The notes under the pieces: model-generated
The model's database searches: none
Told to the model about the DNA's origin: nothing
The model's input: the letters and a program-made list of their open reading frames with translations, nothing else
Assembly (NCBI RefSeq): GCF_019112545.1
Contig: NW_025064947.1
Span: 1-64,000, forward strand
Direction of reading: 5' to 3'
From: Guyanagaster necrorhizus
Lineage: Eukaryota; Basidiomycota; Agaricomycetes; Agaricales; Physalacriaceae
DNA: 64,000 nt
Shown: positions 35,037-47,280 of the stretch, piece after piece
Layout: every line of letters starts with the position of its first letter
How positions within the stretch are numbered: the first letter of the stretch is position 1
Program-made: the position numbers and the translations under genes

Positions 35037-35919
35037 AATTGGAGGCGTACACTGAGAACATCTACCACCTAATGTGATGGCGTGATTCATCTGGGATGAT
35101 TTTAAGTGGGAAATATTAGTAAGATAGTGGTATGAAGCTGATTTCCTCCTTTCTTCTTCCAGTACAATTATCGACTTCCTTTTTCCACACGGATATAGCT
35201 CAAGAGAAGACGTGGCTGTCGATGGTTCAATTCCCTATATCTGAATTAGAAAACTGGTCTAATACTATTTTTTATTTTAAATAACCCTTTTCCACCAAGC
35301 AACAACTCAGACAGCTATGCAAAGTTTCTAATGCTTAGTTTTCACAGCTTGATGAACCCCTCCTAGCTGTGATCCATCTCAATACGCTTATCTCAACTCG
35401 GAGGATGAGGGCCTTAATGTCGATATCAGCAAGGATCAGAATGGTAGTAAAGGAACTCTATTACGAAGGCTATAGCAGACTTACCTCTCCAACGCGCCCC
35501 ACAGTATCAGAACACCCGGACATGAAAATAGAACATGTGGAGACTTGAAGATGAGCGGGGCGCGGCGAAATCAAAAGAAAATGCATGGAATCGGAGAATT
35601 CCAGAGAAGAATAGGCCGTAGTACAATTGTTTCCCTTCTTTCTACTGTTTCACCCACGAGTACACAAATGTGGTCTCGCATTGGTTCCCGAGCATGTCGG
35701 GTAGCTCATCGTGAGGAGTCGTAACCATATGCTGGCACTGGGACTGGAGGCAAGACAGAGGCGCTGATCATAGTCTGTAGAGTCGATAGTGGTAGTGCCG
35801 GTTCAGTGCCGATTGACCCATCGTCAGTCATGCATAACACTCTATCACCTTTCTCATCACGTCTCACAGATCGTATTGTCGAGGGACATATTGCAGTGTC
35901 GCGGGGTTTGATTCAAAGC
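35037..35919 (+). repeat. Repeat D, copy 1
   Basis: The sequence from AAATTGGAGGCG... to the start of the second compound repeat recurs, same orientation, as 45620-47280. Shared landmarks are CACCAAGCAACAA, AACTTACCT, TTTCACCCACGAG/TTTCATCCATGAG, GTAGCTCATCGTGAGGAGT and ATGCATAA...CACTATCAC. A box-A-like stretch is at 35701-35717. Confidence 0.65.
35191..35242 (+). repeat. tRNA-like module C (acceptor-like ends, box B)
   Basis: 52 nt that begins GGATATAGCTCAAGAG and ends TATATCT; the two ends can pair over seven positions (one G-T). The box-B-like GGTTCAATTCC is at 35224-35234. The diverged copy at 45796-45850 keeps the end pairing (AGATATA with TATGTCT) although the middle has changed. Confidence 0.45.
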
Positions 35920-38470
35920 CCTGTTCGTGATGGTGAAGAAAAATAAAACACCGAACGTGGTCCGAAAAGCGACTGTAACAACATGGTGCAATTCTGGCCC
36001 AGCCCGGTCGTCGTTAGGGTTACCGCTGGCAAGTGCTTACTGTTAACCGGGAAACCTTTCAAAGTGGGCCAACGCTCCTCGATTTTCTATAATACTACAA
36101 CGCGGGACATAGACTAGGAGTTTGGGACCTTGACGTTTATCTCTGCCGAAGTATATCTGATAGGCTTGTCTTATTGTTTTCTATGTATCTCCTGAAGGAC
36201 AGCATGTCCAGCGGCCATTGCTGTGGCTCGGGGTTCGATGCCCACATCCCATTGTCGAATGTCGAATGTCGTTTTTTCAACCTCTTTTCTCCTTTTGTTC
36301 ATTTTCATGGTACAACTGCTCAACACCGGTCCTTTTCATTCATGGTCCTGCGATGAAGGAATAAACAAAGCTGCATAAACACTGGGGGCTTGGCAACTCC
36401 TGGGTGTTTTAAATTTTTCCTTGCAGAGGTCTCGCTTTCCGTTTTGGGCGCCAACGGTTTAATGCTATTCTGTGTTACCATTGTCAGCGATTTTCTTACG
36501 ATACATAAAGTTTCGGCTGCCCTTTGACTGCAAATGAAAAAAAATTGTGTATGAAAAGTGGAGAACGGCCGATTCTTTACTAAGGCCACCATAATTTTAG
36601 TATTCTTCGCTGAGACTGAAAACTATTGACGCTCTTCAAAAAATCCTCTTACTCGACATGTAAATTCGAGTATATGGGTGAGCTAGAACGTAGCCATTGA
36701 AATTCCCAAACCAATCTTCCGCCCAACGGTATTCGAACTTCCTTTGATGCAATTCACAGACGGTTCATGGCAAGTTCGATTCGCTGAGATTGGCATAAAA
36801 TTGTGATGACAGATAGACTGTTCCTGCTATATTCAACTCTTTTTTTTGCATGTACGTGCATGCATTTCGGTCGAAGAATTTATGAACCCTCTCATGGCAT
36901 CGTGAGTCGTACTTTCCCACTTGGTGGAGCATTGAGTTTCACTGTGACGCTTATTGTCTGAGGGTTTTCCTATCTGATAGAAGAAAATGGTTATGATGCA
37001 TCAGCCGTGGACTTTACCTTAGAGTTCATACAACTGCGAAATCCAAAAAACGAATATGGGTCGAGGGGTAAAACTGCCGTCATTGTATCCTCAAGCTTGC
37101 TATGATTCATGGATATTCTGTTCCAATGACCTCTGTGTTTTATGTAAATGATCGGGAGCCTTTGACGCTATGTTTCCCATAGTGTGAGAGAGGCTCGAGC
37201 CGTAATGTCGATCCTTTGTCTCCCAAGTCACCATTGATCTGTGAGTAAAGATTTTTGCCCTTTGGCTTTCAAAGCTAATGGTCTGTTGTCCCGAAGAACG
37301 ATCCTGAATCGTGAAATAAATCTGGCCCAATAAACCCATTCATACCCAGAGGTAAATGTTATTCCGCTCAGAGTCAGGGATGTATTTAGATTGTATTTTT
37401 AATTTCAAGTAAAGACGCAACTGCGCCATCGTCATGCTCGACGAGTCTTAGAGAGAGAATTTTCCTCTTGAGAATTCGACCCTCCCGGGTAACTGTGGTT
37501 CAATGGCAAAAAAAGAATGCCAGGTTCGATTCCTCGCCTCCGAATGGTTTGGAAGGATACAATTTCTTTTTGCCGGAGAGGGGGCGCGTTTGATGGATAG
37601 ATATTCAAATTATAGGAATTTCGTCATTACGGTGAATTCAGCCCCTGTCAGAATGCAAGGTTGGACTCATTTTAGCCTGCGATAATTCGTCACCTAGGCA
37701 TAGTTGCCTCACTTGATGGTTAGCCTGCGCTGGTTACCTGCGAAGAAGAGATAGAGTTCGTGTTGGAGGATATCCGTATGTTTCATCTTATCTTACTTTT
37801 TGATCACTCGCTTTATTTGCCTTATATATACTTACACCTCCTGTCGTTTCCCGATCACCTATATAGTCCAGCCGTTCCTATCTGTATGCCTCAGTCGCTT
37901 CACCCACGTTGTGCCCGACTGAGGTATGTATATCCCTACTGTGCTTATGACTATGATACTTACACTCGTTCGTAGATACTCACATATATTCTTCTGTCAA
38001 TAGTTCGTGGTCCCGACAGCATATGTAAGGGACTAAGGGCTTTTGCACCGAAGGTGTTTTATGACTTTTGCCCAGATTTCAGGGCATGCAAGCAAGAATG
38101 GGGTCTTGAGTCCTAGTGTTTGCTTTGAATAGTAGATGCTTTTCTTTTTCATCACCTTGTGACGGGGGTAGCATATCGAGCAAGGTGTCCTATAATTTAT
38201 TAACTCAAGGTTCGATTCCTTGTGCCCACATGTGATAGCAGTGACCTGCCCGATTATATCTACACTTTTACTCATTCCATAGATAAATGCCACCTCCTCT
38301 TAAATTGGAGGTATACACCAAGAATATGTACCGTTTAACGTGGCAGTGTGATTTATTTTAGTATCTTGGTCGGGATGATTGTAAGTGGGAAAGATTGGCA
38401 AGATAGAGGTACCAATTATCGACTCCCGTCAAAAATTTCCACAATGCCCAGTTTTCACAGCATGACCATT
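35920..38470 (+). repeat. Compound repeat, copy 2
   Basis: Direct copy of 32999-35340 in the same order, diverged by substitutions and small indels. It additionally carries a 258-bp insertion at 37761-38018 and lacks most of the module C region. It contains tRNA-like modules A and B. Confidence 0.75.
37761..38018 (+). mobile_element. 258-bp LTR-like insertion inside compound repeat copy 2
   Basis: It starts TGTTGGAGGATATCC and ends GGTCCCGACA, the TG...CA pattern of LTRs, contains a TATATA box-like run, and is absent from the equivalent place in copy 1. I cannot see a target duplication (GTTCG before, GCATA after), so a solo LTR with decayed flanks or another short insertion are both possible. 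Confidence 0.4.
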
Positions 38471-38499
38471 GAATTGAAGCCCGATTGACATGTAACTCT

Positions 38500-39178
38500 A
38501 TTCCAGGGAAACAAGTCGTCGTTTCATCAAAGGCTCGTGTCCAATCTCGCACTGATCTTCGTGCCTTCAAATTGGTTGGGTCATATTGTTTCCGCTATGC
38601 AACGGCAGGTACTCCAATTGTGAAGCATCTCCGAGACAATCAACAAGACGATGGTAAGACTTACCCTCGTATCATAGGGACTCGCGTCCATCATCACGAC
38701 TACGATCATCACGAACTGAGATGTCCACGATGGAAACATTGAATTCTCCCCATCATCCCATGATAGTAACACATGTGGTCGGCATATGATGATTCGTTGT
38801 ACGATAAGACTCTTCATCATAATCATTGAATCCTGCACCGCTAATTCATATCATGCATGACTGAAATTCTGTGTTCACTTCCAACCGCTCAGAGTCGGGT
38901 TCATGGGTCGCTCCATCCAAGTGTCGTCCATCGCTAACAAGGAATTCCAGAAGATAGTGCAATCGCTGCACTGGATATTATTTCCTTCCACACAAGCATG
39001 CTCTCATCCGAAGGCTTTGGCTTGCCGGAATACATTCTATTTGGAACCCTGTCAGCTCATGCCCCCGCGTATCATTCGTGATGTCTTTTATTAAGCTCTT
39101 CTGCAATGAGGAGGCGCAGGAGAAAGAGTAAGATGGGTCACGGTGCCAACCATAACCACTGAGTGAAACAAGGTAGCG
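38500..39178 (+). repeat. Left arm of a large inverted repeat
   Basis: About 680 bp whose reverse complement is found at about 49790-50400 (shared stretches include CAACGGCAGGTACTC, TGTCGTCCATCGC and TTGATCTTCGTGC-type text). The arms are roughly 80% alike by eye. A frame in both arms encodes a related fragment (DLRAFKLV..., ATAGT), so the arms may derive from a gene. Confidence 0.7.
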
Positions 39179-39995
39179 CAATGCGGTAATTGTTGGCATG
39201 TATGAGAAGGATGAAGTATCAAAGTACTTGAGGAATGGTTTCCGTGACTTGAAAGTGGTATTGCTGTGTCGGCAGTCGTTGGTTTGCTGAAAGTCCGTCT
39301 AGTGGACAGTAACATTATAATCATGTAGAATTTGCAAATTCTGAGCGTACAGAGCCCAGAGGCTCACCATCCCCCTTAAACCTTTATTATGTTACTTGGG
39401 AACATAATTCCGAGTCTAGGGCAGTACCTTTCCCATGCAAAGTCTGGGTTTTGGACACGGTTGCTAGGGATTGCTGCGGTAACTATCAGATCCATCCTAT
39501 ATTGGAGATCGAAGTGCTTTAGATGCGTCTGGGATCTAAAAATAGTACCCTAATTGCTGATTGTAAGGCACATATTCTTGCGTATGTCTTCTTCATCATT
39601 GGGACTTCTTTCGTCTATTCTACAAAGAACAGAAGCCGTGGTCAACGCGCGACTCAGAGGGACTTAAAGAAAATTTTCTAAGTCCCACTTCTCCACTTCT
39701 TTCCAACACAGCCCATGCTCTAGCTCACGCTTTGCTCTCTTTCTCTTCGCCCTCCCTTACCTAAGCGTCTTCCCGAGTAAAGGCGCTATTCCTCCTGTAT
39801 CTCTAGGTGAGTAACCTTTTCTTCTTTTCTTTTCTGGGCCACTGCTTGTTCAACGGGCGGTATCTCTTTGTGTTGATTACTGACTTGCACCTTCGGTTAA
39901 ACTAAACGATTTCACAGATTTTTGCATCTTTAACTCCCGCCTCCCTTCTTTGACCATCAAATTGGTCAAACTATCTTACACGTCATCTGAAAGCA
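39179..39995. other. Intergenic and 5' flank of the next gene
   Basis: No other gene. From about 39690 pyrimidine-rich text with possible 5' UTR intron signals (GTGAGTAACC at 39808, TTTCACAG at 39911) precedes the ATG at 39996. Confidence 0.35.
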
Positions 39996-41568
39996 ATGGC
40001 TGAACCCACTGAACCCCAAGAACTCGCGGTCGTGCAAGCCCAAGAAGCATACACCGTTGCTAGCGCCGCTTTGGAGGGACTTGAACAGGTCTCTCCCAAC
40101 GATACTTGGTCTGCCTCTTGCGTTGATGACTGGCTTCGTGAAGCCATCGACAACTGGACGACTTGTAGTGACAATGTTTCATTGGCCGAGGTTCCGCTTC
40201 GTAGCTGGTACAAACTGGAAGGGAGTTTTTTTCAGTCCTTCGCCGCTGTGCCCATCGAGAAGGTTGAAGAGGCCCGTCGAGAGTATAACACCCTGGCTCG
40301 CGAAGCGGCATGTTATTGAGCTTTCTTTTCTTTTCTTATTTTTTAACCATTGTGCTAGGTCCAGTACGAACTCGAGGTACCCATTTTGACTATGAAATGC
40401 GTGGTTGCTCGTGTTACCACGCCTCCAAAGTCACCAGTGGCCTCAAGACAAGCTTCCGCGGCGCCGCCCGCGCCTTCGACTTCAAAAGTCACTCCTTGTC
40501 CAATTTCACTCCTTCGTAAGCCCGTTGTTAGTACTTCCACTCCGGCACCTTCTCTACCGTCTCTAGTTCGTGTTACGATGCCGCCGCCTGTTTTTCAGCT
40601 GGATCCTACTTCTCTTCATACGAGGATAACCAGGCCTTTGAAACCTGTGGCCGAGGTCTCAGGAGTTCAACAAAAACGTTCGTCTCCACTTACAGCCATT
40701 AATGGTGTGTCGTCATCATTTTAATTTTTCTTAAATCGTCCCTTCATTCTTGTTGTAGCCGTCTCCCGTCCACAAATGATCCCGGGGCTGAGTACCATTC
40801 AGGACGAAGGTAGTGTCGCCGGTCTTTGTCATGTACCATTATTCTTACCTGGTACAGATGACGAAGAAGAAGGCAAAGACGAAACCAAAGCTCGTGGCAA
40901 TGTCGACGAACCAACTGACGAGGAGGACGATCATTCTCCCCGCCCCCCTCCGACTAAGCGTGCCCTAGAGGATGTCGAGGAGGTTGAAGAACTTGTGGCC
41001 GCTAAAAAGGCCAAGGTTCAGGCCGTCAAGAAGGTCGATGACGTTGGTGTGTTTGCTTTCACCCTTTTACTGTCTTTTTTTCTAACTTCATTTTCTTTCC
41101 TAAGTTCAAGTCACTACAGCGGTGAGAAAATGGAGTCCGGGGCCCTCCAAATTGCTGGTCAACCTGGGTGTCAGCGGCAGCGGTTTTGGTGAGGTCGTAC
41201 CCTCATCTGCCAAATGTCCCTGCACTGTTGATGGGGAGGCAGGCCTTAATCCCGAGGACCACTATCGTCCAATGGGTGCTGGTGCATTTTTATTCGTCTG
41301 TCGTTTTCTTCTTCTGACGTGTTTTTTAAAAGCTGCCATCAATGCTTTCGAGGGGGAGCTAAACGCCTTGGAACAGAGTATCTCTGCCACTGCCTCCCTT
41401 ACCCAACAATATCTCGCTGGCCTCAACGTTCTGGCCCATACTCAGAATGTTCGTGCTCAGGTATCACGTCTTCGGGAATGCCTTTTGTCTCCCATAGAAT
41501 TTGATGAAGACAATGAGGATGAGAAGGACAATATGGGTGACAGTGGTTCTGGCAGCAGTGACAACTAG
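39996..41568 (+). CDS. Intact five-exon gene inside the repeat complex, unknown function (450 aa)
   Basis: Exons: 39996-40307, 40359-40704, 40759-41046, 41105-41275, 41333-41568; all phases close. Introns 2-4 are GT-AG (54, 58, 57 nt). The first is best read as GC-AG (40308-40358, GCATGT donor). The protein starts MAEPTEPQELAVVQAQEAY, is helical at first, has a Ser/Thr/Pro-rich basic middle, a strongly acidic stretch (DDEEEGKDETK, DEEDD), a PPTKRALEDVEE region with a basic cluster (AAKKAKVQAVKK) that could be a nuclear signal, and a C-terminal coiled coil (FEGELNALEQSI) ending in an acidic Gly/Ser tail. I recall proteins of this pattern as multicopy families in ectomycorrhizal Boletales but cannot name a function. 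It lies between the arms of a large inverted repeat and keeps normal CpG content, unlike the island next to it. Confidence 0.75.
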
Positions 41569-42869
41569 GGCTGGTGGTTGACTAGGTTTTCCAGCTGGGA
41601 GCATGGCTCCCCTTTTTGAACAATATATATATACCACTATTATACACCTTTGGGCAAAAATTTTATATAGCTTGACTATCCATCGCTCCAAAGTGGGCTG
41701 AAATTAATAAATTTGCGTTTTCTTGAATTTTTATGTGATTTTACTGAGTAATTTGAGGCCCATTTTGAACTTAAGAGAAATTTCAGTGGCTGGGATCATG
41801 TGCAATGGTCCACATGCTCTCCTGGCTGTGCATTGAATCTTGAAAATTCTACCAAGTCCAAATGTTGCAAGGTAGAAACTTGGTAAGAAGTGCAGTTGGC
41901 CATGGCTTTGTCTCTGCTGGCCTTTGGATTCATTGGATGCTATATCTCTAGGTATGAGATTTCATTACTGCAATGTAATTTTTGCTGATATCTCCATTGT
42001 ACCTAGTCAAATTATCAGTGGAATATGATACTTTTGTGACTGATATCATAGTTTCCATGAATTTGATGGAGTATTTTATGAATTGTGGGATTGTTTCTTT
42101 CATGATTTCATTACTTTCTGTACAAAAATATTATGATGACTTTGAAGCATGTTTCCATCCTATGAACAACATGGAGACCATGTCTCTCCCCCCTAAACTT
42201 TTTAAATCATTGGTGTTGAAGACTGCAAAGTTTAAACCAAGGTTCAAAGATGCAGTATTTCAAAGTACAATGCTGCTGAGGCTTTGAAAAGCAAGTGCAT
42301 GTTGGTATGTTTCCATGGTATGATCCATTAATGCATGTTATATTCCAAACAGAATTCCTGTGTAAACATAATGAGGTGAGATGTCTTTGAGTTTCTGTAT
42401 AAGAAATGGTTTATTGAGTTTGTTTCTTCAGAATCCTAATATTTTCTAAATCATAATGTCTGCTGTCTCTGCTAACAACATTCCTACTTTCAATTCTCTC
42501 ATTCAGCATGCTGATATCTTGCTGAAGAGTCCTCTTGATGCTAATGCACAGTTGCCACAAACTTCAGCATATTTCAATGTGGCTGCTAAGGTCCAGATAC
42601 ATCTGACTCATTGATCAAATTTTCATGAACCAATAACCTTGGAATAGTGCTTGCTTCAAGCATACTATCTGTCTGCTCTTAAGGAGCCTTTCCTTGCTAA
42701 CTTCATTTCTGTTCTCAATGGCAAGGTATCAATATTTTCTAAATGATTAATGTTGAATAGTGTACTGACTGCTATAAAATCTTTCAGAGTATCTGGAGTG
42801 GCCTGAAAGTGTGGATTATCATGTAAACAGGTGGAGAGAAAAGGGAGTCAGCAAATACAGTAGATTGGG

Positions 42870-43329
42870 TGTTATGATTTTTCTATTTTCTCTTTATATT
42901 AACTCCTATTTATGCTTAGTCAGAGTGCTTAAGCCAGCACTTAGGACTGTGGGGAGAAGCTTAGTCATCACAACAAGCCAATCCATCATTGTCCTCTGAC
43001 ATAGTGACAAGCCCTCAATGATGGACAATAGTCTTTTGTAGATAGTAATGATGCCAAAGGACAAAGGGCACAAAGACTCAGATAAGTACAATAGGTAGTA
43101 GTATAATTATCTCAATGGATGAGCAGTATATAAGTAGAGCAGCTCTTGCTGGTATAACCCCAGCTTTGAGCTAAAGTTTATTCATATCACTTCACTCTTG
43201 AGCTTTCTTTCAAAGGCCTTGAAGCACATTGGTCAACAGACACAAACAGTAGACTCAGACATGACTGTACAAATACAATACAGCATCTGTTTATCACATG
43301 TTCTGATTATGTGTGACTTGAGTCTAACA
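42870..43329 (-). mobile_element. Solo LTR, 460-bp family, inverted copy
   Basis: Exactly the same length as 24937-25396 and its reverse complement in layout: it begins TGTTATGATT, contains AGCTAAAGTTTATTC, and ends GAGTCTAACA. Flanks are TTGGG (42865-42869) and TTGGA (43330-43334), a 5-bp duplication with one G-to-A change. Confidence 0.85.
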
Positions 43330-43399
43330 TTGGACAGCAGGAGATATGAATACAGAAGATGAAGAAGTATCTGACCATATGTAACCATATTTAAAACAT

Positions 43400-45292
43400 A
43401 GACCTGCATTCTGATCTTTGCACTTGCATTATTGAGGCCTTAAAGATCTAGGCCCTGCTGCTTCCACTCCTGCTTCCACTGCTATGACTTCTGAATTTGA
43501 GCCTTCATTTGATTTAGAGAAGGTTGGTACAGTTGATGATGTCTCAGGTTCAGTGTTCTACACTTCACCTACTATAAGTGCTATGCTTACAGCAATTGAG
43601 GTGCCAATCTTGGCAGAAGCTCAGATTTTAATTATTGTAAGATACTGCTGCTATTTTTGCAGCAGGGAACAGATAATGACCACTTTGTGTCTGAAGAAAG
43701 AATTGTTGAAGTGGAACATTTGAGTAAGAATTGGAATTAGAGTTTTCTCCAGACATTCATGCAGAAAGAACACTTACCATAATGCATCCAAATCTCTTTG
43801 TTGATACAGAGAGCAATAGTTGCATCATGCAGCATGTCTGAAATACTTTGATGACATATTTATAATAAACTTTTAAGTTCAGCCTTACAGTATAGGTAAA
43901 ATACTTGAATAACTCTTGTCCAGGCATCATATACTCTGCACTAGTTGGATTCAATTCTGATAGGCCTTTTGGCTAATGAGATGTCTTTTCTAACAATAGC
44001 ATATCCTGCCATAAGCTTCTTGATCTCTTCATTATGGTCATACTCTCAGTCTATTAAGAAAAAAGATTTTGAGAAGTCAACACATTGGTCCTGAATATGT
44101 TGGCATCTACTTTGTTCTTGGAACAAAGGATGACATGACACTGAGAACAATGGAAAATATCAATAAAGTACTTACATTGTTTGCACAATATTTCCACTTG
44201 AATGCAGTATATAAAGTAGAGTAGATGACTATGCTATATTATTGAATTACACTCCACTCATCTTTTGATTAAGATATATTCTCTAGGTGTCAGTTTCTGA
44301 AAGAATAATATGATGCCAGAAAGGCTGAGTGATACATTGTGAAAGAGACTGCAAAACAGTGATGAGATTATCAAGAGACTTTATGATGGCATAATTTTGT
44401 CTGAGATAAAAGGTCTCAGAAAGATGAGAATCCAGGATTCCAGTGGAGATGATGAACAAAGGGTGAAGTGCTTGAGCAAGGATTATTAGAGGAATGGACA
44501 CTGATTTTGTTCAGGCAATGTTGTCAAGCTCAAGAATGCCAGTGAGTACAGCTATGACAGATTCTGAGACTCATTAAGAGTTGGTGATTGGTAAAGGAAT
44601 TGAAGCTTGAAGCAGAGAGTCACTCAGGCTGCTTCTTCAACCATATGAGCTATAGTGTTCTGGCACTGTTTGAAGGTGGCTTCAGTTCTCTCAGCTTGCT
44701 TTTTTTCACACTTCTCAATTTCAGCCCAAGACAGGTCCAGAGGAGTAATTACTCTATTGCATGTTGCTCCAGCATCTTTGTCATCATCATCCCATATGTC
44801 AGAGGATGTACTACTCAACCTTCTCAGGCCAGGTTGCTTGATTCATTCCTGCAGAAGTCTGACATAGCCTCCAACTGCCTCAGATGAAAGACTGAGCTGA
44901 TAGAGCTTGTCTGTAAAGTCAAGAACATTAATAGTTCCTCTAACACAGTCTCCAATAAGATCTTGACAATGTTTGGCCAGTGTGATGACACTTTCAATAT
45001 TAGTAGATGGATTTGAGATTATAAATGAAAATACAGATTTGAGAGAAAAAGGAAGATGAAAAAAAAAGCTCACTAGAGACTTGTAAAAAATAGCATAAAA
45101 ACAAATAAGAAGAAGATATGGAGCCTTGAGGTCTGAGCATGGAGAGTGAAGGTGAAGACAAAAAACATAATAGAGACTTGTAAAATAACAGCACAACAGC
45201 ACTAAATGAGATTTGATTAGCTGTGGTGAGGTCAAAAGCTGGTTGAATGAGCTATTAGATGGTGAGAAAGGAGGTGAAGCCTCACTAGGCAA
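43400..45292 (-). pseudogene. Eroded minus-strand gene of a repetitive family
   Basis: Minus-strand pieces in more than one frame look protein-derived: TLAKHCQDLIGDCVRGTIN (about 44980-44920), DLSWAEIEKCEKKQAERTE (about 44740-44680) and KRFGCIMVSVLSA (about 43800). Between them are many stops, most of them TGA, plus Cys, Trp and Gln where charged residues would be expected, all as if CGN codons had decayed to TGN/CAN. No catalytic motif can be read, so the family stays unnamed; the first part resembles helical repeat-associated proteins of Agaricomycetes. Confidence 0.4.
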
Positions 45293-45619
45293 CAGAGATT
45301 ACTGACAACAGAAAGAAGAGACAGAGCCTTAGGGCCTGGATTGGCAGTTACAGTTGAATGACATTGAGAGAGCAGTGCATATCTCATCTGGGGATGCAGG
45401 GTGAAAGTGAAGATGAAGATGAGACACTGACACTAATGTCTCTCATGAATCAGCATCAGCCAAATATCAGCACTGAGACAGAAATGGCACCAGCAATCCA
45501 TCTTCATAGACAAATCAGAGCTCCATATCAACAGAAATAGTATGCATTCCAAGATTCATGCAGAGGTCTCTGAAAATGCTTCCTACCCTTGGATTCTGTC
45601 TTTATAATGAACACATCTT

Positions 45620-47280
45620 TTTAAATTGGATGCATACTCTGAGGATGTGTACTGCCTAATATGGCAGTGAGATTCATCTGAGTATCTGAGTCAGGATGAT
45701 TGTAAATGGGAGATACTGGCAAGATAGAGGTACCAAGCTGATTTTCTCCTTGATTCTTCTATTAAAATTATTGACTCCCTTCAAAATATCCATCCAGATA
45801 TAGTGCAACAGAAACCTTAGTTGTTGAGAGTTTGATTCCCTTCTATGTCTGAATTATAATAAAGTCATAGATTGTTTTTTGTTTTAAATAATTCTGTCCT
45901 ACCAAGCAACAATTCAGACAGTCATGCAAAGTATCTAATGCCTAGTTTTCACAGCATGATGATGTTGAGCTGCATAGCAACAGTTGACCATAAGCAAACC
46001 AACTACAATTAAATCACTCATACATATCTTATTGCAACATCTCAGTGTTCAACTACAATCTTCATGCTGATCTGTACATATACTCTGCTGCTTTGTTTCC
46101 ATTGCTAACCATAACTATAGATATACTAAGTACTGATTTACATTCAATAGTACTTTGTTCTCTGTCACAACCATGCCCTTCCTTTGCACACATCCTGATC
46201 CACTGCTCAAGGATGAAAACCTGTCACAATTTTCCTCCTCTCTAATCTCTATCTGTCATGTCTCTATCTTATCACCTAGGTATCAGCCCAATCTATCCTA
46301 CATCATGACAACTTCATGCCTTCTTGTTGTGACCTTGGTGTGTACACTGCACCATGACAGTATTGTGTTGGTATTCATAGTTTCATGCATGGACAATGGA
46401 TGCATTGAATATGGCTACCATATTGTATATTATATTTAGAACATAGGACTACAGTGTTTCAGATGAGCATGTACAGTCCTCTGCCTCAGCTTTCACCTAA
46501 AGTTCAACCTATCCTGCCTTTCTCTGACTCACTGCCTTCATAAACTACTTGACTTGCACTCTTACCTCTGCACTTGAGGCTTCACTTCATTGCTGATTGT
46601 CTGACCATGAGGCAGCCAAGGTGTTTGATCTGGTTTCTAAGTCAGTTGCTAACACCTCCTAGCTACTGCCCATGGTTATTTCTAATTGGAAGAAGCAATG
46701 CGTAATGTTGATGTCAGCAATGGTCGCAATATTAGTAAAGGATGCTATACTGAACTTACCTAGTCTCTAGCATGTCCCACGGTGTCCAGAATACCCAAAC
46801 ACTAAGATAGAACATATTGAGGCTTGAAGATGAGCAGGGAGTAGTGCAATCAAAAAACATCACGCATCAAAGCATAGAGTTCCAGAGAAGAGTAGCGCTG
46901 TGAATGAGCTATTATATATGCTATCCAGAAAGGAAGAGATCTAGGCTTGTCCTGCCGCAGTACGGTTTTTTTTTTCCTTTTCTCTGTATTGTTTCATCCA
47001 TGAGCGCATGAAATTGTGGTCTCGCATGCGGCATTCATTCCCGAGTATGCCGAATTGCTCATCATGAGGAGTCATAACCCTGTGCTGGTCCAGGAACCGG
47101 GGGGGCAAGACAATGGCGCTGCACATATCGACGCACCCGAGTCGTCGTCGATAGTGGTGGTGCCGATCAAGTGCCGATTGACGCGTCGTCTCTCATGCAT
47201 AATAACACTATCACTTTTCATCACCACGTCTCACCTCTAAGGGCATATTGCACTGGCGTGGGGTTCGATTCCCCATATTC
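45620..47280 (+). repeat. Repeat D, copy 2
   Basis: Same orientation as 35037-35919, with an extra 0.65 kb (about 45970-46640) not present in copy 1. Its left part is CpG-free; its right part, from about 46699, retains many CpG sites. Box A-like GAATTGCTCATCATGAGG lies near 47050 and a T arm with five perfect pairs (TGGGG TTCGATT CCCCA) at 47259-47275. Confidence 0.65.

Larger units (their letters stand above)
32999..35340 (+). repeat. Compound repeat, copy 1
   Basis: About 2.3 kb sharing ordered blocks with 35920-38470: the start CCCTGTTCGTGATGG, CATTGCTGTGGCTCGG, ATGGTCCTGCGATGAAGGA-type text, CAATCTTCCGCCCAACGG, GTGACGCTTATTGTCTGAGG, GGCATGGTTGCCTCACTTGATGG, and TTTTGCACCGA near the end. 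Homopolymer runs of T and A occur at 33012-33030. It contains three tRNA-like modules listed separately and no convincing protein-coding frame. Confidence 0.75.
41700..46690. repeat. CpG-free island with eroded repeats
   Basis: After GCG at about 41716 I see almost no CG until about 46699. It contains a solo LTR (42870-43329), a minus-strand eroded gene (about 43400-45300) and the left two thirds of repeat D copy 2. The plus-strand frame 41982-42287 is the longest other frame, ends in a Lys/Phe-rich segment and is not recognisable. Confidence 0.55.
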
